Position numbers and translations under genes: made by a program. A stretch of DNA of 64,000 nucleotides from Lachnospiraceae bacterium (lineage in GTDB: Bacteria; Bacillota; Clostridia; Lachnospirales; Lachnospiraceae): positions 186,001-250,000 of the forward strand of contig JAEDCQ010000001.1 in NCBI GenBank assembly GCA_016294075.1. Reading direction: 5' to 3'. Positions within the stretch are counted from its first letter, which is position 1, and each line of letters starts with the position of its first letter. Under the pieces are notes generated by a model. The model ran no database searches, was not told the DNA's origin, and worked only from the letters and a program-made list of their open reading frames with translations. Below, piece after piece: positions 8,127 through 15,488 of this stretch.

Positions 8127-9614
8127 ATGGACAATAAAAGAATGACAGATTTTGATTTATACAAAGATATTCAGTATCGGTGCAAAGGAGAAATCTTTGT
8201 CGGCGTGGTCGGACCGGTAAGAACCGGAAAATCAACATTTATCAAACGTTTTATGGATTTGATGGTGCTTCCTGAAATGGAAGAATCACCCGAAAAAACA
8301 CGTTTGCAGGATGAATTGCCGCAAAGCGGAACGGGTAAAATGATTACCACGACGGAACCGAAATTTATTCCTAAAAATGCTGCGAATATAAGATTAGCGG
8401 ATGATGTTTCGGTAAAGCTTCGTATGGTAGACTGTGTTGGCTATATGGTGGACGGTGCCTTGGGACATATGGAAGATGATATGCCTCGTATGGTAAAAAC
8501 ACCATGGTTTGAGGAGGAGATTCCGTTTGTAAAGGCTGCGGAAGTGGGAACGAGAAAGGTAATTAAGGATCATTCCACAGTCGGAATTGTTGTAACGACG
8601 GATGGAAGTATTACCGATATAGGGAGAGAGGCTTATGCCTCCTCGGAAAAAGAAACGATTGAAGAATTATTGGGATTACATAAACCGTTTATTGTTTTGG
8701 TTAATTCCTCAAGACCATATTCGGAAGAGGCGATAAAAACTGCGGAGGAAATAGAGAATACATACAACGTTGTTGCGATGCCGATGAATTGCCAACAGAT
8801 GAAAAAAGAAGATATCCGACTGATTCTGGAGCGCCTTTTGTATGAATTTCCGGTGTCTGTTATGGAATTTTATATGCCTAAATGGGTGGAGATGCTGGAA
8901 AATACCCATCCGTTCAAGGTAAGTCTTATGAAAAGCATCAGGGAAATGACAAAAGATGTAAGCTGTATGAGGGATATTATTGAAAATCCGCTTGTTTTGG
9001 AAAATGAGCAGGTAAAGCATTGTGTTACAGAGCATATCGGATTGGAAGACGGAATCATCCGTGTTTTATTGAATTTAGAGGATTCGTGCTATTATCAGAT
9101 GTTGAGTGAATGGATTGGCGGAAGCATTAACGGTGAATATGACCTACTTCATCTTTTAAAGGAATATGCATCCATGCAGAAAGAATACAAAAAAGTTTTG
9201 AATGCCATGGATGCAGTACGTCATACCGGTTACGGAGTTGTTACACCGGAACGGACGGAAATTGAATTAGACACGCCGGAAATTATACGACATGGTTCCA
9301 AATATGGCGTAAAAATAAAGGCAATCAGTCCTTCGGTGCATTTTATCAGAGCAAATGTTATAACGGAAATTGCACCGATTGTCGGCACGGAACAACAGGC
9401 AAAGGATTTAATTTCTTATATTTCCGACTCTAAGGATGATAATAACAGTATATGGGACACCAATATTTTCGGGAAAACGGTGGAACAGCTTGTTTATGAC
9501 GGAATATCCGGTAAAATTGCAATGATTGGGGAGGAAAGCCAGCAGAGACTGCAGGAGACAATGCAGAAGATTGTCAATGATTCTACCGGCGGATTTATTT
9601 GTATTATTATTTAA
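8127..9614 (+). CDS. spoIVA: Stage IV sporulation protein A (spore coat morphogenetic ATPase)
   Basis: SpoIVA forms the ATP-dependent basement layer of the spore coat on the outer forespore membrane. The protein has 495 residues, the usual length. N-terminal DFDLYKDIQYRCKGEIFVGV leads into a Walker A loop, GPVRTGKS (residues 29-36), then a switch-like MVDCVGYMVDGALGH. The C-terminus, NDSTGGFICIII, matches the conserved tail needed for membrane targeting through SpoVM. The ATG follows GGAAGGGG by 7 bases. The gene stands alone between two terminators and has a SigmaE-like promoter. It marks the organism as an endospore former or descended from one. Confidence 0.96.
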   Translation: MDNKRMTDFDLYKDIQYRCKGEIFVGVVGPVRTGKSTFIKRFMDLMVLPEMEESPEKTRLQDELPQSGTGKMITTTEPKFIPKNAANIRLADDVSVKLRMVDCVGYMVDGALGHMEDDMPRMVKTPWFEEEIPFVKAAEVGTRKVIKDHSTVGIVVTTDGSITDIGREAYASSEKETIEELLGLHKPFIVLVNSSRPYSEEAIKTAEEIENTYNVVAMPMNCQQMKKEDIRLILERLLYEFPVSVMEFYMPKWVEMLENTHPFKVSLMKSIREMTKDVSCMRDIIENPLVLENEQVKHCVTEHIGLEDGIIRVLLNLEDSCYYQMLSEWIGGSINGEYDLLHLLKEYASMQKEYKKVLNAMDAVRHTGYGVVTPERTEIELDTPEIIRHGSKYGVKIKAISPSVHFIRANVITEIAPIVGTEQQAKDLISYISDSKDDNNSIWDTNIFGKTVEQLVYDGISGKIAMIGEESQQRLQETMQKIVNDSTGGFICIII

Positions 9615-9633
9615 TTGTGGTAAAACAATGGAT

Positions 9634-9670
9634 AAGGGTATTTTGCAAAACTGCAGAATGCCCTTTTTTC
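9634..9670 (+). terminator. Intrinsic terminator after spoIVA
   Basis: Stem AAGGGTATTTTGCA pairs with TGCAGAATGCCCTT (two G-T pairs) around a short A-rich loop, followed directly by a T run. Confidence 0.85.
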
Positions 9671-9700
9671 TAATTTTTACTTTTATAACCTATCATTGTC

Positions 9701-9709
9701 TGATATAAT
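9701..9709 (+). promoter_or_regulatory. Extended -10 promoter for the purine salvage genes
   Basis: TGATATAAT, an extended -10 element with a perfect TATAAT at 9704-9709, lies about 75 bases before the next start. No good -35 box is seen, as is common for extended -10 promoters. Confidence 0.45.
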
Positions 9710-9783
9710 TTAATATATTTGGAATCAGAGCAGAATATTTGGAGAGATGTATAAAATAAGAGAGAAGAAAAGGAGCAGCGTTT

Positions 9784-10608
9784 ATGAATCCAGTATATGA
9801 AAAACTGCAGGGATGCTTAAAAAGTGTAAGAGAAAAGACGGACTTTGTACCGAAGGTGGCGATAGTCTTAGGCTCCGGTCTTGGGGATTATGCAAATGAT
9901 ATACAGGTGGAAGCGGAAGTGGATTACCATGATATAGAGGGGTTTCCTGTATCAACGGTTCCGGGACATGCCGGCAAATTTATTTTTGGATATGTCAAGA
10001 ATGTGCCGGTTGTATGTATGAAAGGCCGTGTACATTATTATGAAGGCTATCCGATTTCGGATGTGGTACTTCCTACCAGACTGATGAAGCTGATGGGAGC
10101 GGATACATTGTTTTTAACGAATGCTTCCGGCGGAATTAATCCTTCCTTTCATGCGGGCGATTTTATGATGCTTACAGACCATGTTTCATTATGGGCTCCG
10201 AATCCGCTCATTGGGGCAAACATTGATGAACTGGGGACACGTTTTCCTGACATGACTCATGTTTACGATACAGAGCTTCAGAATCTGATTCGTGAAGTGG
10301 CAGCAAAAGAGAATATCAGATTACAGGAAGGAATATATGCACAGTTAACCGGACCTTCCTTTGAATCTCCGGCAGAGATTCAGCTGCTTCATAAGTTAGG
10401 AGTAGATGCAGTTGGTATGTCAACTGTTGTGGAGGCAATTGTTGCAAATCATATGGGAATGAAGATTTGCTGTATTTCCTGTGTATGCAATCTGGCTGCG
10501 GGAATGACGGACAATCCGCTGACGCATGAAGAGGTACAGCAGGCGGCTGCTGATGCGGCACCGAAATTCAAGAAACTGGTAACAGAAGTTGTTTCAAGAT
10601 TAGGATAA
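9784..10608 (+). CDS. punA: Purine nucleoside phosphorylase (inosine/guanosine type)
   Basis: Cleaves inosine or guanosine with phosphate to free base and ribose 1-phosphate. 274 residues, trimeric PNP class. Visible motifs: LGSGLGDYA (phosphate site), VPGHAGKF, GRVHYYEGYP, TNASGGINPSF, LTGPSFESPAEIQLL and VGMSTVVEAIVANHMGM. The ATG is preceded by AAAAGGAG. The next gene, an MTA/SAH/adenosine deaminase, begins 18 bases later, so the pair forms a purine salvage operon: deamination would supply inosine-type nucleosides and this enzyme would split them. No purine riboswitch is apparent in the leader. Confidence 0.94.
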   Translation: MNPVYEKLQGCLKSVREKTDFVPKVAIVLGSGLGDYANDIQVEAEVDYHDIEGFPVSTVPGHAGKFIFGYVKNVPVVCMKGRVHYYEGYPISDVVLPTRLMKLMGADTLFLTNASGGINPSFHAGDFMMLTDHVSLWAPNPLIGANIDELGTRFPDMTHVYDTELQNLIREVAAKENIRLQEGIYAQLTGPSFESPAEIQLLHKLGVDAVGMSTVVEAIVANHMGMKICCISCVCNLAAGMTDNPLTHEEVQQAAADAAPKFKKLVTEVVSRLG

Positions 10609-10626
10609 GAATGAGGCAAAGATAAT

Positions 10627-11907
10627 ATGAATATTCGTTTTTATAATGCAAGAGTCCTTACAATGAAGGAGGGCGAGGAATTATTTGAAGGAGAAGTATG
10701 GGTTGCGGATAATAAGATTGCGTATGTGGGTGACGGCAAATGCAGCATCGTACCGCTTAAATGGGATAGAGAAGTAGACTGCAAAGGCAATGTATTAATG
10801 CCGGGCTTTAAAAATGCCCATACTCATTCAGCCATGACAGTTTTTCGCTCTCTTGCAGATGATTTAAATCTTCAGGATTGGCTGAATACGATGATTTTCC
10901 CAAGAGAAGCAAAAATGACGGGGGAAGACTGCTATACACTTACAAAGCTGGCTGTTTTGGAATACCTGACAAGCGGTGTGACGGCAATCGGTGATATGTA
11001 CCTGACGCCGGAAACGATTGCAGATGCATGTATTGATATGGGGATGCGCTGTGTCCTTGTCAGCGGTTTAAACAAATTCGGTCCGGCCATGAGTGTGATG
11101 GAGGAACGCTATCAGAATTTAAACGGCAAAAATGAGCTTATCAGATATAAGATGGGACTTCATGCAGAATATACATGTTCAAAGGAACTGCTTTCGGAGG
11201 CATCGGATTTAATTCATAAATATAAAGCTCCTTTATATGTGCATATGTCTGAGACAAAAACGGAAGTAGAGGAGTGTATCGACCGTTATGGAATTACACC
11301 GCCGGCTTTATTTGAAAAATTGGGACTCTTTGATTTTGGCGGAATGATTTATCATGGTGTACATGTTACAGATGAGGATATGGATATCTTAAAACGCCAT
11401 AATATTCATGTGGCATCCAATCCGGCCTCCAATGCAAAGTTAGCCAGTGGTATTGCCCCGATTTCCAAGTATCTGGAAAAAGGAATTCCGGTATCCATCG
11501 GAACGGATGGGGCTTCCAGCAACAACTGTCTGGATATGTTCCGTGAAATGTTTTTAATTACAGCCCTTGCTAAATTGCGTGATAATGATCCAAGTGCGGT
11601 TGGTGCCATGGAAGTACTTAAAATGGCAACCGTAAATGGTGCCATCGGTATGGAGCTGTATGACTGTGACGTGCTTTCAGAGGGGAAATTGGCGGATATG
11701 ATAATGATTGACCTTCACCAGCCAAATATGCAGCCGCTTCACAATATATGTAAAAACATTGTTTACAGCGGAAGCAAGATGAACGTAAAGATGACGATGA
11801 TAAATGGAAAGATTTTGTATGAAAACGGCATCTTTAACTGCTGTGAGAATGTAGAAAAACTATATGAAGAATGCAATGCAATTAAAGAACGTTTAAAGGA
11901 TTGCTGA
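10627..11907 (+). CDS. mtaD: 5-methylthioadenosine/S-adenosylhomocysteine deaminase
   Basis: Zn-dependent amidohydrolase of the MtaD/TrzA/AtzB group that deaminates MTA, SAH or adenosine at the 6-amino group. The 426-residue protein shows the metal-binding FKNAHTHSAM, the substrate-side MGLHAEYTCS, YVHMSETKTE, a metal His in IYHGVHV and the catalytic Asp in SIGTDGASSNN. Flanking beta-sandwich segments are present at both ends (VDCKGNVLMPG; SEGKLADMIMIDL). It follows the purine nucleoside phosphorylase in the same operon, consistent with recycling of methylation and polyamine by-products. Other aminohydrolase substrates cannot be excluded. Confidence 0.9.
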   Translation: MNIRFYNARVLTMKEGEELFEGEVWVADNKIAYVGDGKCSIVPLKWDREVDCKGNVLMPGFKNAHTHSAMTVFRSLADDLNLQDWLNTMIFPREAKMTGEDCYTLTKLAVLEYLTSGVTAIGDMYLTPETIADACIDMGMRCVLVSGLNKFGPAMSVMEERYQNLNGKNELIRYKMGLHAEYTCSKELLSEASDLIHKYKAPLYVHMSETKTEVEECIDRYGITPPALFEKLGLFDFGGMIYHGVHVTDEDMDILKRHNIHVASNPASNAKLASGIAPISKYLEKGIPVSIGTDGASSNNCLDMFREMFLITALAKLRDNDPSAVGAMEVLKMATVNGAIGMELYDCDVLSEGKLADMIMIDLHQPNMQPLHNICKNIVYSGSKMNVKMTMINGKILYENGIFNCCENVEKLYEECNAIKERLKDC

Positions 11908-11933
11908 TAAGAATCCGGTTATTATTAACATAA

Positions 11934-11958
11934 GGATGGCTCGCGAAGCGTGACATCC
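11934..11958 (+). other. Imperfect intergenic hairpin
   Basis: GGATG pairs with CATCC around a smaller GC-rich inner stem (CGC/GCG, two mismatches between). No T run follows, so it is not a standard terminator. It lies between mtaD and the MutS-like gene. Confidence 0.35.
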
Positions 11959-11984
11959 GTTGTTTGGAAAGGGCATGATTTTCT

Positions 11985-13661
11985 GTGGAATATATTGGTT
12001 TTCTGATTATTGTATTTCTTTTTCTGCTGATTTTTTTTATAAGCGGAATGGTAAACGAAAGAAAAGAATGTAAGAGATACCGGAATAAATTAGAAAAAGA
12101 GTACGGCTGTGAAAATAAAAGAGAGTATAAGCCGGAAGAATTTGCACATGTAGACGCGTATGCAAAGCATCATAAAAAAGAGACCTCTCTTGATGATATT
12201 ACATGGAATGATTTGAATATGGATGCTGTATATAAGCAGATGAATTATTCCAAGACCTCAGCAGGAGATGAATACTTATATTTTATTCTGAGAAATCCGG
12301 TTACAGATGTTCATGACTTTACGGACTTTGAAGAGAAAACAGAATATTACCGTATGCATCAAAAAGAACGGTTACAGCTGCAGTTAATACTTCATAAAAT
12401 GGGTTATACAGGTAAATACAGCATCTATGACTATTTAGATAATCTGGACACATTAGGGAAGAGGAACAGTTTTAAGGACATTTGCGGAATAGTGGCTTTG
12501 GCTGCGGCAGTACTATATACATTTTTTAATATAGGACAGGGTCTTCTTTTTCTTTTCGCCGTATTGCTTTATAATCTTGTAACGTATTTTAAAGTGAAGT
12601 CGGAAATTGAACCATATATCTGTTCTTTTCAATATTTGTTCCGTATTCTTCACGAAATAGAGGAAATCGGAAGATGCAGACATGATATCATAAAAGAAGA
12701 AACGGATTGTCTGGCAAAGCTGTATCACAAATTTGATCGTTTTACGCGTTTTTCCTATCTTTTGATGTCGCCACACAGGATGAATGGTGACCTTTTTGAA
12801 ATAGGTTTGGATTATATTCGGATGTTTCTGCATCTGGATATCATAAAATTTAATTCGATGCTGGAAGAAGTATATAAACACAGAGAAGATGTTGACAGCA
12901 TGCTTACCATCATCGGAAAGCTGGATATGTATTTAAGTATCGGAGAATATCGGGAATATCTGGGAGAATACTGCCTGCCTGAGTATGAAAAGGGGTACAT
13001 TCGCGCAAAAGAAATATATCATCCTCTGTTAAAGGCTCCCGTAAAAAATGATATTGATGTAAAACGCAGTATTCTGATTACCGGCTCCAATGCATCCGGA
13101 AAATCCACGTTTTTAAAAACCATTGCTGTCAATGCTATTCTTGCACAAAGTATTCATACAGTGTGCGCGGATATGTATACAGCGGACTGCTTCCGGGTTT
13201 ATTCATCCATAACCTTAAAGGACAATATTTTTGAGGGTGACAGCTATTATATGGCAGAAATTAAATCGATTAAACGTATTCTGGATGCTGCAGAGGGCGG
13301 AAAAACACCGGTGCTTGCTTTTGTGGATGAGGTCTTAAGAGGAACAAATACAACAGAACGTATTGCTGCATCGGGTGTTATTTTGCAGAAGCTGTCACAG
13401 TGTGCGGGATTTTGCTTTGCGGCAACGCATGACCTGGAATTGACGGAGATTTTAAAGCATTATTATGATAATATGCATTTTGAAGAAACGCTGAAGGACG
13501 GAGATATTACATTTCCCTACCGTTTGATGCCGGGAAGTGCTACAACGAGAAATGCCATTGCACTTTTAAAAATCATGGGATATGATAATTCTATCACGCA
13601 TAAAGCGCAGGGACAGGCAGAACGATTTGAAATAACGCGCAAATGGGAGGTGCTTCCATGA
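11985..13661 (+). CDS. Membrane-anchored MutS-like ATPase
   Basis: A 558-residue protein with the ABC-type ATPase of the MutS family at its C-terminus: Walker A GSNASGKST, a MutS-type loop DNIFEGDSYYMAEIKSI, Walker B LAFVDEVLRGTN, and ATHDLEL. The DNA mismatch-recognition domain of MutS1 is missing. Residues 3-22 form a membrane helix and two further hydrophobic segments lie near 165-205, so the protein is probably inserted in the membrane. Start is GTG 11 bases after GGAAAGGG; the ATG at 11975 is out of frame. The stop overlaps the rnhA start (ATGA). Function is unknown; it is unlikely to be ordinary mismatch repair. Confidence 0.82.
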   Translation: MEYIGFLIIVFLFLLIFFISGMVNERKECKRYRNKLEKEYGCENKREYKPEEFAHVDAYAKHHKKETSLDDITWNDLNMDAVYKQMNYSKTSAGDEYLYFILRNPVTDVHDFTDFEEKTEYYRMHQKERLQLQLILHKMGYTGKYSIYDYLDNLDTLGKRNSFKDICGIVALAAAVLYTFFNIGQGLLFLFAVLLYNLVTYFKVKSEIEPYICSFQYLFRILHEIEEIGRCRHDIIKEETDCLAKLYHKFDRFTRFSYLLMSPHRMNGDLFEIGLDYIRMFLHLDIIKFNSMLEEVYKHREDVDSMLTIIGKLDMYLSIGEYREYLGEYCLPEYEKGYIRAKEIYHPLLKAPVKNDIDVKRSILITGSNASGKSTFLKTIAVNAILAQSIHTVCADMYTADCFRVYSSITLKDNIFEGDSYYMAEIKSIKRILDAAEGGKTPVLAFVDEVLRGTNTTERIAASGVILQKLSQCAGFCFAATHDLELTEILKHYYDNMHFEETLKDGDITFPYRLMPGSATTRNAIALLKIMGYDNSITHKAQGQAERFEITRKWEVLP

Positions 13662-14131
13662 ATGTGACTCTGTATAGTGATGGTTCGGCAAGAGGGAATC
13701 CGAACGGACCGGGAGGATATGGCTGCATTTTACAATATATCGATTCCAAGGGAATTTTGCATGAAAGACAGTTTTGTGCCGGATACCGGAAGACAACGAA
13801 TAATCGTATGGAATTGATGGGCGTAATTACAGGGCTGGAGGCGTTGACGAAACCCTGTCGTGTGGAGGTTATTACCGATTCAAAATATGTGACGGAGGCA
13901 TTTAATGCACATTGGATTGAATCGTGGATTAAGCACGGTTGGAAACGAGGAAAAAATGAAGAGGTCAAAAATGTAGATTTATGGAAAAGGCTTCTTTTGG
14001 CCATGCAGCCGCATCAGGTAACATATACCTGGGTCAAGGGACATGCGGGACATCCGGAAAATGAAAGATGCGATGAGCTGGCTACAACTGCAGCAGACGG
14101 AAATGATCTGCTCACAGATACTGGAATCTAA
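13658..14131 (+). CDS. rnhA: Ribonuclease HI
   Basis: Degrades the RNA strand of RNA-DNA hybrids. The 157-residue protein keeps the full active site: D8 in LYSDGSARGNPNGPGG, E52 in NNRMELMG, D74 in ITDSKYV, H129 in WVKGHAGH and D139 in NERCDELA. The ATG at 13658 overlaps the preceding stop in ATGA and follows GGGAGG; the in-frame ATG at 13643 is part of that ribosome site and is rejected. Translation is therefore coupled to the MutS-like gene. Confidence 0.95.
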   Translation: MNVTLYSDGSARGNPNGPGGYGCILQYIDSKGILHERQFCAGYRKTTNNRMELMGVITGLEALTKPCRVEVITDSKYVTEAFNAHWIESWIKHGWKRGKNEEVKNVDLWKRLLLAMQPHQVTYTWVKGHAGHPENERCDELATTAADGNDLLTDTGI

Positions 14132-14192
14132 TGACCGGATGGTTATTTTATAATATTTGTTCATTAAAATAGGAAAACAAAGAGGAGAAAAA

Positions 14193-14360
14193 ATGTTAAA
14201 TTTAGGATTGTTTTTAGCAAACTTCGGAGCTACCGTAATTTTATTTCTTGTTTTTGCGGCATGCGCATTAGCAGCAGTTTTTGCAGGTATTACACTGCGG
14301 AAGAAAAAGAATGCAAAGGATGCTGAGTCGGATGGCAAAATCACAGAGGCAGAAGCTTAA
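14193..14360 (+). CDS. Small single-pass membrane protein
   Basis: A 55-residue protein: a long hydrophobic N-terminal helix (residues about 4-34, ending in FAGITLRKKK) followed by a short charged tail rich in Lys, Asp and Glu. It has a strong ribosome site, AGAGGAG, 7 bases before the ATG at 14193. Its last 29 bases overlap the start of the WYL regulator gene, suggesting translational coupling. I do not recognise a characterised family; similar small membrane proteins occur in related anaerobes. Confidence 0.65.
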   Translation: MLNLGLFLANFGATVILFLVFAACALAAVFAGITLRKKKNAKDAESDGKITEAEA

Positions 14361-15318
14361 ATTACTATATCTGGCGGATATATTGGAACGAAATACGGAT
14401 GAACAGCATCCGCTTTCCACACAGCAGCTTATAGAGGAACTTGCAAAAGTGGATATAGCTGCGGAACGGAAGAGTATTTATGACGATATTGAACAGCTAA
14501 ACAGATTTGGATATGATATTGTCTTAAATAAATCAAGAAGTAGCGGCGGTTATTATATGGCATCCAGACGATTTGAACTTGCCGAACTGAAGGTTTTGGT
14601 GGATTCCGTACAGGCATCGCGTTTTATTACGCCCAAAAAAACAAGAGAGCTGATTGCAAAGCTTGAACAGCTATGCAGTATTCACGAAGGAAAGCAGCTT
14701 AAAAGACAGGTTTACGTTCTTAACAGGATTAAGGCGGAAAACGAGCAGATATTTTATAATGTTGATTTGTTGCATACGGCCATTCATCAAAACAGACAGA
14801 TATCCTTTCAATATTATGAATGGAGTACGGATAGACAGATGAAGCTTAGGCATAACGGTGAGCCTTATTTTGTCAGTCCGCTTGGTTTGACATGGGATGA
14901 TAAGAATTATTATCTTGTTGCATACGAAGAAACAAAGGAACAGATTCGTCATTACCGTGTTGACAAGATGAAGTCCATTGAAATTCTTGAAAGAAAACGC
15001 TCAGAGGAAAGCGGCTACAAAAAATTTGATATTGCATCTTACGGAAATAAAGTGTTTGGTATGTATGGAGGCCTCCCAGAGACAGTTACCCTTTCTTTTC
15101 CGGAAAGACTGGTTGGTGTTATGATTGATAGGTTTGGGAAAGACATTTCCTTAAAAAAAGAGTCGGATACCACATACAGTATCCGGGTTGGAGTTGCTGT
15201 CAGCGAACAGTTTTTCGGCTGGCTGGCAGGGCTGGGAAAAGATGTTTCTATTGTTTCCCCGATGGAAGTAAAGCAAAAATATAAAGATTTTTTATCTGAT
15301 ATTTTGGATAATCTGTAA
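14332..15318 (+). CDS. WYL-domain transcriptional regulator
   Basis: DNA-binding regulator of 328 residues: an N-terminal winged helix (KLLYLADILERNTDEQHPLS, then KSIYDDIEQLNRFGYDI), a middle WYL domain with ISFQYYEWS and SPLGLTWDDKNYYLVAYEE, and a C-terminal WCX region. WYL domains sense nucleotides or nucleic acids in several bacterial regulators. The start at ATG 14332 gives a natural N-terminus (MAKSQRQKLK) and an overlap of 29 bases with the small membrane protein gene; an upstream TTG at 14281 is less likely. It is followed by a strong terminator. Confidence 0.88.
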   Translation: MAKSQRQKLKLLYLADILERNTDEQHPLSTQQLIEELAKVDIAAERKSIYDDIEQLNRFGYDIVLNKSRSSGGYYMASRRFELAELKVLVDSVQASRFITPKKTRELIAKLEQLCSIHEGKQLKRQVYVLNRIKAENEQIFYNVDLLHTAIHQNRQISFQYYEWSTDRQMKLRHNGEPYFVSPLGLTWDDKNYYLVAYEETKEQIRHYRVDKMKSIEILERKRSEESGYKKFDIASYGNKVFGMYGGLPETVTLSFPERLVGVMIDRFGKDISLKKESDTTYSIRVGVAVSEQFFGWLAGLGKDVSIVSPMEVKQKYKDFLSDILDNL

Positions 15319-15324
15319 GCAGCG

Positions 15325-15359
15325 AATGGAGATTTTAACAAAATCTCCATTCTTTTTTT
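15325..15359 (+). terminator. Intrinsic terminator after the WYL regulator
   Basis: A perfect 12-bp stem (AATGGAGATTTT with AAAATCTCCATT) and a 3-base loop, followed by seven T. Confidence 0.92.
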
Positions 15360-15383
15360 GTTGATTATTTTGAAGTGTATTCA

Positions 15384-15412
15384 TTGACAGAAGGAAGCTA
15401 TTTTTATATACT
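15384..15412 (+). promoter_or_regulatory. SigmaA-type promoter of nrdD
   Basis: A perfect -35 TTGACA (15384-15389), a 17-base spacer and -10 TATACT (15407-15412), about 77 bases before the nrdD ATG. Confidence 0.8.
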
Positions 15413-15419
15413 AATGAAT

Positions 15420-15463
15420 ACAACATATGGTATCGGGGAAAAGATGCACACAATATCATGTTA
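15420..15463 (+). promoter_or_regulatory. Possible NrdR operator pair
   Basis: Two related 16-mers, ACAACATATGGTATCG (15420-15435) and ACACAATATCATGTTA (15448-15463), lie just downstream of the nrdD promoter. Both share ACA followed by ATAT and resemble the NrdR box consensus. Their spacing of 28 bases is a little below the usual 31-32, so the call is tentative. Confidence 0.35.
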
Positions 15464-15488
15464 TAATGAAAAGATGAGGGGTATATGT

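Noticed and set aside
9671..9783. Possible purine riboswitch before punA
   Set aside because: The gap is short and no conserved three-way junction was recognised.
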